From NCBI GenBank assembly GCA_033439255.1, contig CM065886.1, forward strand, positions 744,001-808,000: 64,000 nt of DNA, in the 5' to 3' direction. The stretch is from Hericium rajendrae. Its lineage: Eukaryota > Basidiomycota > Agaricomycetes > Russulales > Hericiaceae. The notes under the pieces were generated by a model. The model did not search any database. It was not told the origin of the DNA and saw nothing but the letters and a program-made list of their open reading frames with translations. A program made the position numbers and the translations under genes. This document shows, one piece after another, positions 15,086-25,894 of this stretch; within the stretch, counting starts at the first letter, position 1, and the number at the start of each line of letters is the position of its first letter.

Positions 15086-16822
15086 CTACGCCACAAGCCC
15101 GTTCGTCGCGGGAGACATGGCTTCCGCGACCAGGAGGGTGTCAGTCCATGTGTTGCCGCTCTTTGCCGGCGCCTCGCCGAGCACATAGCTAGGGTCAAAG
15201 TTGCCCGCAGCCCAGCCAACGTAGCCGAGGATTACTGGATCGCAACAGCGTCAGTCATTTTACCCACACAGGAAGATGAAACGTATGCCCACCGTCAGAA
15301 TTAGCCGCTTGGTACGCGATCTGCTGGTTCATATAGGTGACGCAGGAGGCCACGTTCCCGCCGCCCGTCTCGGTGTTGAACGCCTGGCGCCCGTTCTCGC
15401 GAAGATAGGTAGCAAGCGGCGCCCAGGCGTCGTCGATGTTGTTTGTTGTGCAGTCGGGGTGCGTGCCTCTGCATCGGTGTCAACCATAACGTCAAAGCAG
15501 ATATCAGTGGGCGACGCACGAGTTGTCCGAATCCAGGTACTTGTGGACGTCGAAGACGAGGTTGTCGATGCCGCCGTCGGGGTTGACAACCTTGCTCAGC
15601 GCAGCGGCAGAGCCGTTGCTGATGAACTGCGCGGCGGACGTGTAGTCATTTCCGGGGAGCAGAATGAGCTGGGTCGCGCTTCAGTGTTTTCAGTGACAAG
15701 GCTAACAGTGTAAACCAGGCAAGGGACCTACCCCGCGTTCCGGATGGCGGTGACCGCTGCCTGGACCGAATCAGCCCACAGGTTGATATCAGGGATATCA
15801 TGCGGCTCGTTCATCCTGCACAAACCACCGTAAGCGTTCCATATAACATCCATACCACAGATAGTACCACGTACACGCCAAAGATGATCTTCGGCTCGTC
15901 CGCGTACTTCGCCGCAATCGCGGACCAGAGCGCCGCGAACTGCTCGTTCGTGGGCCCGCCCTGGCCGATGATCTCGCCATTCCAGCGCGCATAGTTGTGG
16001 ATGTCGATGATGCAGCTCGCGCCGGTCGCGAGGCACGTCTGCACGAGCGCGTCGTACTCGGCCATGTTGGCGTCGACGATCGGGCCGCCGAGCGTGTCGC
16101 CGACGAGGTACTGCCAGCCTACGGGCAGGCGGAAGACGTTGTAGCCGTCGTCCTCGACGAAGTGCTGCATCTGGCCTGCGCCGTCCATGCCTATGACATG
16201 CAGTGAGTATTCATGCAGACCGTCTCAACAGGGGGGAAAGGAAGGTCGTACCGTAGTACTGCGTCAAAGGCGGCCATGCGGCGCTCGCGTGGCAGTCTCC
16301 GGCGGTCGAGCAGCCGAAGTCGAATCCGGAGATATTGACACCCGCGAACTTGAGCTTGCCAGAGGGCGCCGGGCCGCTGGGTGCAGTCGACGTAGGGGTC
16401 GTCGTCGTCGTGGTCGGGGGATCAGACGTGATGGGAGCACTGGTAGGAGGAGCGGAGGACGCGCTGGTGGTTGCGGTTCCTGGAAGACATTGCGAGTAGT
16501 CTGCAAGGTGAAAGGTAAGTGTGCGCGTTGCTGATGGTGGTGCATGGCGGACTGACAGTCGTTCAGCTCGGTGCAGACTGATCCGGAAGCGCAAGTCGTA
16601 TCGCCGGTCCAACCCTGTCCTCATATGAGTTCCATACACGATAAAACTATATTCAGACCGACAATACCGCCACCTGGGAACGTCGCAGGAGAAGTCAGCA
16701 CGCCACGTCATAGAACACCCTCGCATCGAGCACTTACACTGAGTGTAGACTGCCGCCTGCGCACGGACAGAGAGCGCGCTCAAGCCGACAACGCCAAGGG
16801 CACCGATCTTCTTGAAGGCCAT
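15086..16822 (-). CDS. Secreted endoglucanase: CBM1, Ser/Thr linker, GH5 domain
   Basis: The ATG at 16822 begins a signal peptide (MAFKKIGALGVVGLSALSVR), then a family 1 cellulose-binding module (QCGGQGWTGDTTCASG ... YYSQCLPG), a linker rich in Thr, Ser and Pro, and a GH5 catalytic domain (FAGVNISGFDFGC). The acid/base Glu is in MNEPHD and the nucleophile Glu in NTETGGGN; DIHNYARW and GYVGWAAGNF also fit GH5 subfamily 5 endo-1,4-beta-glucanases. All exons join in frame to the stop at 15086. The CBM1 is split by three introns, and its Cys-Gly-Gly lies on a 6-nt microexon (16668-16673). The enzyme should act outside the cell on cellulose. The neighbouring GH1 gene could finish cellobiose hydrolysis inside. 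Confidence 0.93.
16668..16673 (-). other. 6-nt microexon of the CBM1-GH5 gene
   Basis: The microexon GTGGCG lies between introns 16674-16737 (donor gtaagt) and 16620-16667 (donor gtattg). It completes a Cys codon and supplies Gly-Gly. Only this exact exon restores the CBM1 consensus QCGGQGWTG and keeps the frame. The alternative donor five bases further on breaks it. Confidence 0.75.
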
Positions 16823-16873
16823 TTCTAGAGGGGTAACGACACAAGCAATACACACACTCACCTGTCTCCTTTA

Positions 16874-16880
16874 TTATATA
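16874..16880 (-). promoter_or_regulatory. TATA box of the GH5 gene
   Basis: TATATAA on the minus strand lies about 52 nt upstream of the start codon at 16822. Confidence 0.6.
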
Positions 16881-17550
16881 CAGATTTCTCGAGTCTCAAT
16901 GACGGACTTTGCGTGAGGGTGCCCTGGACAGTGACGTGGAAGATGCACGGGTCTGGGGGGAAGCGAGACATCAGCCCGAAATCCTGCCGACGCCATCGCG
17001 GACAGCGACGTCCTTTGTGCAGCCATCATAAGAATACACAATGAAATGCGACGTAAAGGACAAAACGATCACATGGCGGCGGTGGACGCGGCTAATGCTC
17101 GCGTCAAAGTCGGACGCCGTCCGGGCGGCGGCCAAACGTTGGAGAACGGCCGTTGAGTCTGATGGGTTCGACGAGCGCATCACATGGGAAGACACCGCAC
17201 GAGTAAAATGATCAGATTATGTGTCCGGATCCTTACCTGTAGGATAAGATGGTCGCGGGAAGCAGATGCATACACAGGGAGCTTCTTCGTGAAGAGCTCT
17301 CCATTAGGCGGCGTTAGCGGCCCGGACGAAGGTGAAGGTAGAACGGGAAGCAATGACTGAAGCGGAGACTAAGGCAAAATCAAGGGATCTCCAATCGAAA
17401 CATAGCCATGAAACTGTAAAAGATTGTGGTCAATATGCCTAAACCCAACGATTATGAGATATACAGGTAGAAAGTGCATGCAAGAGCGTCACGGGAAAAG
17501 AACACAATGAGAACAGCAGTGAGACGATGCCCTGCACAACACGTGTCTAA
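16881..17550. other. Intergenic, nothing recognised
   Basis: The upstream region of the GH5 gene and the downstream region of the Rossmann protein gene. A 74-codon minus frame at 16971-17195 shows no family features. Confidence 0.5.
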
Positions 17551-18437
17551 TCATGCCTGCAGCTTCGCCTCACGCAGGGCCGCCTTCATCTCTCGATTGT
17601 CGAAGATGGGGCCCTTCCCGTCCCATCGTCCCTTTGCCGCCTCCGTGGCGAACCGTCCGAGGTCTTCGGTGGCGATTCTCAACGTCGGTAGGAGGCCAAA
17701 GAATATAGGGGCAATATAGCTATTCCCTACACGCCCGATAGCACCGCGCTGGTGGAGCGCGTCTTGGGGGAATTTGGAAGACGGGAAGAAGTAGGCGGGG
17801 CGCATAACGAATGCTTTGAACGCGCCCGACGACTCTTTCGCGTACTTCAAAAGTATATTTTCAGCGCGGCCCTTAAGTCAAAAATCAGCAACAGAATATG
17901 GCTGGAATGGGGAAAGACAAAAGCACTTTCACACGTGCAAACAGCATCCTGCTCTTCTCTGACGAATCCGCACCTTCCCCGCTCACAAAGACGAACCTGA
18001 AAGGCTTCTCTGCACTTCCCACATCCGCCTCCTTGAACGCATCTAGGGCGCTCTCAAGGTATCCCACCGTCAACTCGGTGTACTCCTTTTCCTCCTTCCC
18101 GCTCGTGGAAGTACCAAGCGCCCAGATGCACGCGTCCTGGCTGGCCAGCACAGAGCGCACACGGGCCGGGTACTCCAAGAATGAAGGGGTGGTCAGGGCT
18201 GTCAACTTTGGATGCGTTGGCGAGCCGTCAGGTGATGCTGCCTTTTGTCCATCGGGCAGTTCTATCCAGGATGGCAGAGGGCGGCGAGTAAGGGTGGTGA
18301 CATGCGTTATGCCATTATCTGCGAGAAGAGATCGTAGAACCGCAAGGCCCGCTGTCAATACCAGATTTCAGTATTAGCGCGACGATGTAGAACGAGTACG
18401 CACCAGCGCCCGTTGCGCCTGTCAATAATACACGCAT
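17551..18437 (-). CDS. NAD(P)-binding Rossmann-fold protein (atypical SDR)
   Basis: Three exons: 18437 down to a GT donor near 18404, 18358 to about 17930, and about 17878 to 17551. The protein starts MRVLLTGATGAAGLAVLRSL with the glycine-rich TGATGxxG nucleotide-binding loop of atypical short-chain dehydrogenases. It continues with ALGTS, FVFVSGEGAD and the segment GRAENILLKYAKE, where SDR-like proteins carry the YxxxK-type helix. FVMRPAYFFPS and ATEDLGRFATEAA follow. Total length is about 250 aa with no signal peptide. Fungal homologues are mostly unnamed NAD(P)H-binding epimerase-like proteins, so no substrate is offered. The frame is intact and the splice sites canonical. Confidence 0.82.
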
Positions 18438-18686
18438 CGCCGAGGTCTGAGCTGGTGTGGGTAGGCTGTTAGAAGTGTCGAGTCCGCACGACAAGGCTTT
18501 AGTTTTCTAATTTAAAGATCAGACTCATTGAAGGCCACAAACTAGTGCCCATTGCAGCAATACTGTTAGTGTTCCATGAGATGATGGAGGCAAGTACAAT
18601 GGGCACAAGATTGCAGCGGCGGTACGCGTCGCGTCGGCGCAGGAATCGATTCATCGGCGATGTGCACTGATCGAGATCGCTTTAGC

Positions 18687-18694
18687 TTGCCGCG
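18687..18694. repeat. Left 8-bp target-site duplication of hAT-like element 1
   Basis: TTGCCGCG lies immediately left of the element terminus TAGTG. The identical 8 bases lie at 19836-19843, immediately right of the other terminus. Confidence 0.85.
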
Positions 18695-19835
18695 TAGTGA
18701 TGTGCAGGCCCGGCTCGGCCTGAAAGCCCCGGCTTCGGCCCGGCCTGCTGGGGCTCGGGCTTGCCGCAAGGCAAGGCCGAGCCGGACGTGCAGGCTCAGG
18801 CTCGGCCACGGCTTGGCCCGGCCCAGGCCGCGGCTTCATGCTCAATATTCAATATTCGATTTTTTCAGTAAGTAGTGGATCGAACAATCCTATTTCCTGC
18901 CCGAGTGCGCAGGATATCACTAGCACTGATCGAGCTCCTCGCATTCGAGAATTTAGATACTGCTAGCATATCAGTGTGACGATTATAGTCACTGACTTCG
19001 AGCGGACGAGCGGGTGGTGGGACGAGGGTCACTGCCGAAGGGTTGACATGACAGCCGTGTACTTATCCTCACCTGTGTGCCGTTCAGCTGCTCCCCCCAC
19101 CTGCATGATGCGCTATTGCAACCTAAACACACAGCCTGAAACGCCGCACAGTGATTAGACTATGAATATTGCATAGTGTGGGTTTGCTCACCATCTCGTG
19201 TGGGCAACTTGCGCGACCCAGAAGAAGTCCAGCGAGCCATTAAAGAGCCTGCTCATGGGCCAGCGGCGCACGTTGACGTCGTCCGATGGCAGTTGCCTTG
19301 CAATCAGCAAGAGCGAGCCCCGACGCCGACGCTCACGCAGATGCACACTTTGATGCACAACTTGAACATATGAAGCTACTCCTCATGGAGCAGAAGCTGC
19401 TCGATGCGACAGCAGCCCGAATGCGAGAAACGAGCGAGACTACGAGCGAGTTCCCGTAGATACTGATAGGTCCGATCTGCTGAGCGCGCGCTCGTGATGC
19501 ACAAGGTCAGCGTACCCCCGTGGGCGTGGGCACGTTGCGGACCAACACGCGACGTTATGCGTCATACGGCGAGCTGACTCAGAAAATGTAGGCGCAATAT
19601 TAGATGGGAGTGTGCATGGATGGCGGGAAGCAGCAAGACGTGTACGGGGCGGGATCGAAGTCACATATAATCTGAGATCTAGTAAGCCCCGGCCTGCCGG
19701 CCTGGCTCAGGCTTGCAAAGAGCAGAGCCCGGCCGTCCCTCCGGGGCCCAAGGCGGCTTTGGCCCGGCTCGGCCCGGCCCAATCAGGCCTGGCTCGGCTC
19801 GGCCGGGGGCTTCAAGCCGAGCCTGCACAACACTA
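18695..19835. mobile_element. hAT-like non-autonomous DNA transposon, copy 1 (1141 bp)
   Basis: The ends are TAGTGATGTGCAGGCCCGGC (left) and the inverted TAGTGTTGTGCAGGCTCGGC (right), flanked by a perfect 8-bp duplication TTGCCGCG, as in the hAT superfamily. Inside each end is a very GC-rich subterminal block of repeated CGGCC/GGCTCGG words (18695 to about 18860, and about 19630 to 19835). The left block ends in a short AT-rich string (CAATATTCAATATTC). The middle 770 bp shows no transposase and no recognisable gene. Copy 2 at 62327-63528 has the same blocks in reverse orientation but a different interior. The perfect duplication suggests a fairly recent insertion. Confidence 0.82.
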
Positions 19836-19843
19836 TTGCCGCG
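19836..19843. repeat. Right 8-bp target-site duplication of hAT-like element 1
   Basis: TTGCCGCG, identical to 18687-18694. Confidence 0.85.
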
Positions 19844-19880
19844 GCAACGCGTCAACGCGTCAACCCTCGGCAACAAGACC

Positions 19881-20510
19881 ATGAAACTCGAAACAGAGAA
19901 TAACGACATGCTACCTGCACTACGGGAATGGTACGGAAATTTGTTCACCTGGACCAGGTAATTTCAACACTTAGTAGATTTGAAAATTACAGCAACATGG
20001 TTTTCTCCAGCTTCACAATCACAAGTCGCAGGCACGACGTCAGAGGCCTGGACACTCACAAAAAACCAAGTGTTCTGCGAGAGAGAATGGACGTTAAGGC
20101 TTGAAATGATTCAGCCGGATCAAATGGTTTGACGAGGTCGCCTGGATCGTGCCAGCCAAATTATACACCCCGGCGGTCGCCACGAAAATGGACCACGCTC
20201 TCCGAGAAGGGCGGATTACAATGTCGCAGAAAGATGATTTGCTCGCGGTATACAAAGGACACTGAATGGGACATTAGTCGAATGGAAAGCACCACTAAGT
20301 GTATCGCGGATTAAACAATTGTCGGCCATCGAATGTTTTGGATCGGATGCAGTTGGTGTGGCTCTCATTCTCTCAAAAAATGATTTTTGGTGAGAACGGG
20401 AGACGCCTTGAATATACAATAGCCATAGGGAATCTCCTAGGTCGCTTCAGGGATACTAGCTCCAGAGAACCACATTCCGCGACGCCGACAATTTCCCAAA
20501 ATTGACTTAC
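19881..20510 (+). pseudogene. Unknown decaying gene next to hAT-like element 1
   Basis: Starting at an ATG at 19881, coherent exon-like pieces read MKLETENNDMLPALREWYGN, then after an intron AWTLTKNQVFCEREWTLRLE, then REGRITMSQKDDLLAVYKG, and after a one-base frame break TLNGTLVEWKAPLSVSRIKQ and LSAIECFGSDAVGVALILSK. The pieces look like one conserved protein, but I do not recognise the family. The break lies near 20260. The gene begins 38 bp after the duplication of the neighbouring transposon, so that insertion may have removed its promoter. Confidence that this is a former gene is moderate. The function is unknown. Confidence 0.4.
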
Positions 20511-20861
20511 ACTGACATTGTACTGCTAAATTATGAGCAATCTCGAGATTTCAATCGTAGGCAGCTTGAACAGGCGGAAGCCCATGCAGCGCTCGGTGTT
20601 ACTAGAGTTTGACTGGACCTTAATTCCGACCATGCGGCTTTGCAGTGTCCTTCTCCTCGAAGAACAATTAATTAATGGTTGGTACACACCTTCATTCGTT
20701 CTGTGCATCTTTAAAGACATCGAGAATGTGAGGTCAAAAGTGATGTACACTGACGAGCTCGCCTGCGCGAAAACCGGTAGAAGCCCATTCTGCTTTCGAG
20801 ACTTTCAGCACGGCTACCATTGTTTAAAACATATTCGCAGACTCACTCACTAATTTCCAGC

Positions 20862-22214
20862 ATGGCTGAGAGTATTCCAACCAGATAATGCGCTGTCCTC
20901 GTCCAGGCGGACAGGTCCTGCGTGGTGGAAACTACCCAAGTCCAGACGCCTGGTCCCTGGGAGATCCTCGTCAAGAATACCGTTATCGACAGAACCTGAT
21001 AGACTGTGAGCTCCCCCTGCCGATCCGATATGGTCCCTCTGATCTGTTGACGGACCGAGCGACCATGGGGCGTCACGAAGCCGGGCCAAGGACTAGGCCA
21101 CGACTTTGCCGGCAAGATAATCGCCCTGGGAGAAGGTGTAACTGAGTGGGCTATAGGCGACAGAGTGAGACTCTTTAACGCCTTGCGCGCATGAGTATAT
21201 TCGGCTGAAGCAGCAACTCTCACCAGGTCGCAGGATGGATCGTCTCCCTTAGCGACGTGCAAAAGTCTTCGGCTTTCCGCGAATACACCGTTGCCCCCGC
21301 TAAGCCTCTGCTCCGCATCCCAGAGGGTACCAAGGATGAAGAAGCGGCTACGATCCCGCTGGCCTCGTTTACTGCCCTAATGGGCGTCCATCTTCTCTCC
21401 AACTTCCCGCAAGTCGGGCCTGTCGGAAGATCAGTCCTCGTCTGGGGCAAAAGCTGTGAGTCTGCAGTCTGTGTTTTTGAAAGAAAGGTCAGAGGCTTTA
21501 CGCTGTGATGACGTAGCCTCCGTCGGCCTGTTCGCAATTCAGCTCTTTCGCCTCGACAGGATGCAAAGTCATTACAACCGCATCGCCGCGCAACCACGCC
21601 CTTGTCAAAAGCTATGGTGCGTCCGTCGCCATCATATACTACCGCGCGCCCGACGTCGCCGCGCAGATCATCGCGGCATCCGGACAGGGTGGCGTTGACT
21701 ACGCATTTGATGCAATCTCGGAACGGGACAGCTACGTGCTCGCGGCGAAGGCGCTGCGGCCTGTAGGACCGCGGAAGGTTGCGCTCGTCCTTGCCATCGA
21801 CGAGAGCAAGCGCGATGTGAGCGTGGATTACTACCATAGCGCGCTTGCATCGTTCGTAGGTTTGGGCCTGGATGTTGGAGATCCGTACTATCCTGTGAGT
21901 GGACTGGATGGTTGAGGGGGACGTCGGCTCACCTCGACGTGCGTCGACAGCGCGATCGCCGCAATTTAGACCTTGGGTGCGAGTTCTACGAGCTCGTGAG
22001 TAGCTTGCTGTAGGAGGACCATTTCAAGGGCACGCCATTCGCCGTAAGGCCTGGAGGCTTGAGCGGCATCCAGGATGGATTGGAGTTTATGAAGAGTGGA
22101 AAGGTAAGTCTAAGCCTTACGGAGATTATACGACAAGCTGAAAGTGACATTTGTCAGCGTCTGCAGGTGTCCGGAGCGAAGCTTGTCTACAGGATCGCAG
22201 ATACCCCAGCTTGA
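20862..22214 (+). pseudogene. Zinc-type alcohol dehydrogenase/enoyl reductase (MDR) pseudogene
   Basis: Pieces of a medium-chain reductase of the fungal trans-enoyl-reductase/zinc-binding ADH-like group follow in order. They are CAVLVQADRSCVVETTQVQT near the start, GHDFAGKIIALGEGV (cofactor-domain entry), FREYTVAPAKPLLRIPEGT, ATIPLASFTALMGVH, SVGLFAIQL, GCKVITTASPRNHALVKSYG, GGVDYAFDAISE, and the end KRLQVSGAKLVYRIADTPA with stop at 22214. The start region has a stop or two-base loss around 20888, the segment around the DW(K) motif is missing, and the Rossmann part has a frame break near 21550. It is the host's own gene, decayed rather than split by an insertion. Intact relatives are cytosolic and include polyketide-associated enoyl reductases. 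Confidence 0.75.
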
Positions 22215-22930
22215 TGATGCATGTTCGACAGCTTGCCTGGCCGCCAAATTGTTGAGCGATTTGTTCCAATGATGATTTGTCGTTCTACTGGCCTCAAAAG
22301 ATAGACAGGATTTACGCTAGTATAATTTCGAATTTTAATAGGCAATGTTTAGGCCGACCAGAGCAGACCTTGAGGCGGATGGGGGAAGGTGTTAACGTTT
22401 TGTCTTCGGGCTCTCCTGGTATATGATCGAGAGGTAACCAGAGGTAACCACGGTCCGGGCCGGGCCGGGTTTCTAGACCGCGTTCTGCCAACGTTCTGCT
22501 GAACAAGTGAACATCTCACCTTCAACCACATCGTGTAGCAAGACCTTCGTCCTGCAGCTCCTTTTCGGACTCTACAACGTCATTTTTGAAGAATAAAAGA
22601 TTTCTGCGTAACCTCCATGCAACAAAACATCCAAGTAAGTGACCGCACGCGCTTCATGAATCATGAGCACTGTTGCTTGGCCAGCAGAATTGTGTTGTTC
22701 ATTTCTTCTCATCATGATAGAGTTTCACATCAAAAATTTGCGTACAAGTATATTCAGGTCAGAAGTCTCGATATACGAAGTATCAGAGGCAATGGACAAG
22801 TCCTCGTGGTGGGGGAGCACTGTCACTACTGACTGCTCCGAGGAGTGGGTCACGCGTGTACTTAGTCTTGCGGATGATTTCTGCACCTGCAACTATATTG
22901 ATCACGGTATGGCCAGCCTTTCACTTCTTA
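22215..22930. other. Intergenic, nothing recognised
   Basis: Between the MDR pseudogene and the alpha/beta hydrolase. It has short frames only and a small direct repeat (gaggtaacca twice near 22429-22450). Confidence 0.5.
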
Positions 22931-24002
22931 TTAAACCGGTAATCCTGGACTCTCGTTCAGCATCCAGATTGCACACGCAACCCGGCCACTCACCTTTCCA
23001 TAAACCTTTCTGACAAAGCCCAACAGCACGTTTATCAACTCGTCTCTATCGTCCTCGTGCAGCGCATGGCTCCCACCCTCGATAGTGTGCACCTCCATAT
23101 CCCTAAACCAAGGCTTGAGATAATCCAACGTCACCCACCACTTTTGATGCCCGTCCTTAGTCCCGTACACATACAGCAGCGGCAGCCCCTCCTCGCCCGC
23201 CACCCGCAGCGTCTCGCGGTCCTGCATACGGGCGGAGAACGCCTGCAGCATGTCCGGGTCCACATCATGCCCACAGTACATCAGACGCTTGCCGTACGGC
23301 ACCGCGGCGGGCTCGCGGAAGATGAGGTCTATGAATGTGCGCAGCACCGCGCGCGACTCTCGCGCGTCGTTCGATGCGAGGGCGGGGAGGAGAGCGAGAA
23401 GCTCGGGCCGTCCGACTTCCTGGAGGAGCTCCTGCGCCCAAGGCATCCCCGCGAGGAAGATGCAGCCGGAGAGTGTGAAGGACGGGAGGTATGTGGCGAT
23501 GTCGCAGAGGAAGGCGCCTGATGTGTGGGTCAGGACATTGAATGTGTACTGGGCGCACGCGGCTTACCGCCGAGGCTCCTGTTGTAGATGCGGGGTGTAA
23601 GTGCAGAGAAGTTGTAAAAAGCCGACAACGGACCATGCCACCAGGACCGGCTTGTGCAAGTCGAATGCCTTAACGATCGCTTCGAAGTCTTCTGCGTAAC
23701 GCTTCGATTCCTGCGACTCGGCGGTCGTGGCAGGGCTGCTGCGCCCCTGACCGCGAGGATCGACGCGTACCTGCGCTAGATAGCACAACGTTGTAACTGG
23801 ACGCGGCACGATAAGCACGCACCGCATAGACCGACTTGAGCAGACGCTCGTCGGCGCAGAACTCGTCGAACACTGCGCCGCTCAGGCCGAGACCTGGGAT
23901 GAGCATGATGTGTGGACTCGAGTGGGAGCCGGACGCCTCAGCGTAGATGGTCGTTCCATCCGCAGAGTGTATATACTTGCCTGTCGAGGGCGGGCGCGAC
24001 AT
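22931..24002 (-). CDS. Alpha/beta hydrolase fold protein
   Basis: The ATG at 24002 starts MSRPPSTGKYIHSADGTTIY, followed by the strand/oxyanion region IMLIPGLGLSGAVFDEF, VDPRGQGRS (typical after strand 4), and PVLVAWSLGG, the nucleophile elbow with its Ser. Later come LFLYVYG-type strand residues (LLYVYGTKDGHQKWW, acid region) and the catalytic His in GGSHALHEDDRDEL. Introns are canonical. The elbow residues Ser-Leu-Gly lie on an 11-nt microexon at 23568-23578. The last codons before the stop at 22931 may be intron read-through, because a GT donor (gtgagt) follows FVRKVYGK. There is no signal peptide, so it is probably intracellular. The substrate is unknown; the closest general type is the epoxide-hydrolase/haloalkane-dehalogenase-like fungal group. 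Confidence 0.83.
23568..23578 (-). other. 11-nt microexon of the alpha/beta hydrolase gene
   Basis: GAGCCTCGGCG lies between a 55-nt intron (23579-23633, donor gtccgt) and a 50-nt intron (23518-23567, donor gtaagc). It joins GCA TG to GC GCC to give Ala-Trp-Ser-Leu-Gly-Gly-Ala, a proper nucleophile elbow. Reading through the upstream intron instead gives AWSVV and soon a stop. Confidence 0.75.
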
Positions 24003-24078
24003 GGTCTATGGCGACAGAAAGAAGGCAGGCTCACTCGCCTTGAAGATATTTCATGAGATGCAGCATTTGGCTCCGCTT

Positions 24079-24085
24079 CTTTATA
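24079..24085 (-). promoter_or_regulatory. TATA box of the alpha/beta hydrolase gene
   Basis: TATAAAG on the minus strand, 77 nt upstream of the start codon at 24002. Confidence 0.55.
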
Positions 24086-24856
24086 GATCGCGCGTCGCCG
24101 TACTGCGGGCACTACGGATCCAGTGCTATCCAGTGATAGCGGCGGTTAGTGTGTGACGGTGACTGTCTGACAATATTGAAGATACTGCGGCCTACATCCA
24201 GGCATGACTCGTGCGTATTGGACTGACGACATGAAGTTGTTCTCCAAATGCTATTCAAGCGATCGTCGGACCATAAGCATGAGATGGTGTGACAATTCCT
24301 ATGCCGCCTTAAGTTTCTCTCACCACAAATCCTTGAAGCTGCGCAAGAAAAGAGAAACAAAATGATGACGTCTAGACTACTTATCATCTCCCGTACAAGA
24401 TGTGCTGGAAGGAAAGTGAGGACGAAGGAAGGACGCGAAAGGACAGAACTGAGAACGATGCACAAATGAAATTGTTCGGCCCTGCTTGAAGCTCGGCATG
24501 CTCCGAGCTGAGCATAAAAATCGAGTGATAACTCCGCTAATAGTACTGTAAGGTCACTTTCTCCGACCGTATGACTATGAGTTATGCTGCTTTCGAAGTT
24601 ACAGTATGCACGTCATATAAACCTCCCTAATCATTCCTGCATCAGTTAAAAGCTATATCACAAATCGGTGTGCTGGCAGCGAGCACAGGAAATCTTGTCT
24701 TCCTCCCCCATCTATCCTAGGATCAGCGCTTCGACGATAACCCATGGGAGGGACAGAAGCGCCAACCTGTGCACGCCATGAGGCTGCACCATAGAGGTCA
24801 GGATAAGAATATAACAATGATACCTTGCAGATCCAGCGACCCACGATCCTCCCACC
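24086..24856. other. Intergenic, nothing recognised
   Basis: Divergent spacer between the hydrolase (-) and the STAND-N/ULD-like gene (+). No supported frame. Confidence 0.5.
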
Positions 24857-25894
24857 ATGACCGCCGTAGTCGCTTTCACATTCGGCTCGCTAGGAGACAT
24901 CATATCGCTCCTGCAAATCGCGAATACTGTCCGCAAGGCGCTCTGCGATACCAAGGGCGCGTCGGCCGAGTACTACGACCTCCTCGCCGAGCTCGACTCG
25001 CTCGTGTACACCATTGCGAGCGTGCAACGCACTCTGTCCGTCCACGGCCCAAACTGCCTGTCACAGTCTGTCGATAATGGGCTACGCCACGCCGTGCATG
25101 TCTGTCTGCGTCTCCTGGCGCAGGCAAATGAGCGAGCCGCGGCTTTTCGCAGTTCGACAACAGGCAATTTGTGGCGCAGGGTCGGGTGGATACTCGTCAG
25201 GAAGGACGAAGTCGTCGCGCTGCGTCTGCGGCTCTCAGAGCAGATAAAGGCAATGAACACACTACTCACGCTCGCACAGGGGTCAGCACGCCGTTTAGAA
25301 CCTGATCAATGATCAATTGAGGATTGAATTTATTTGCAATGCAGAGATCGTTTGGACCGCGTCGCACATAAGGTGGATCGCATCGCCCATGGGATGGATC
25401 GCACCGCACAGCAAGTGGACCGTGCCAGGGATCAGCTCGATAGTGTGCAGGTCACCGCGCGCGAGCAGCATGCACTCGTCGTGGAGATCCATCGTTGTGT
25501 CAAGAATTTGCCTCAACGGTTGGGATATTTCTGGGAAGGCGATCCGGGTTCAGATTCATTGCCCATCAGCTTCAGATACACGGATGGGCATATTATACCT
25601 CTGCCATGGGAGTTATGTGCGACAAAAAAGGTACGTATATGCATACAATCGTTGGTGGTCTATCATTCATTGGGTGACTTCGGCGCATAGCTGTTCCTCG
25701 ACTTCCTCACGTTTTACACTCGTGACAGACGTGAAGCGGAAGACGTCCGCTTCGGTGCTTACGCCTTGATCTTGAGCGACGATGAAGTCATGGAAGACGA
25801 AAATGACAAGATCGAAGATGAGAAGCACTGGGGGCACAGACCAATTTACTCCCGGCTGACATTTAGTGCAAATGTGATAGAGAATAGGCAATAA
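24857..25894 (+). CDS. Solo STAND N-terminal-like / ubiquitin-like domain (ULD) protein
   Basis: Three exons (24857-25281, 25345-25630, 25691-25894) with canonical introns of 63 and 60 nt join in frame to 304 aa. The N-terminal 140 residues (GSLGDIISLLQIANTVRKAL, with DTKGASAEYYDLLAELDSL after it) resemble the helical N-terminal domains of fungal NACHT/STAND proteins. A heptad-like helix (KVDRIAHGMDRTAQQVDRAR) follows. The final part (FRYTDGHIIPLPWELCATKK, then LFLDFLTFYTRDRREAEDV) resembles the ULD-type domain found in basidiomycete STAND and related proteins. There is no NTPase or repeat domain, so it is a solo adaptor-like arrangement. The domain calls are from memory of the families and need a profile search. 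The gene frame itself is well supported. Confidence 0.7.

Noticed and set aside
16211-16545. Plus and minus Arg/Pro-rich frames over the GH5 linker
   Set aside because: Shadows of the Ser/Thr/Pro linker of the endoglucanase.
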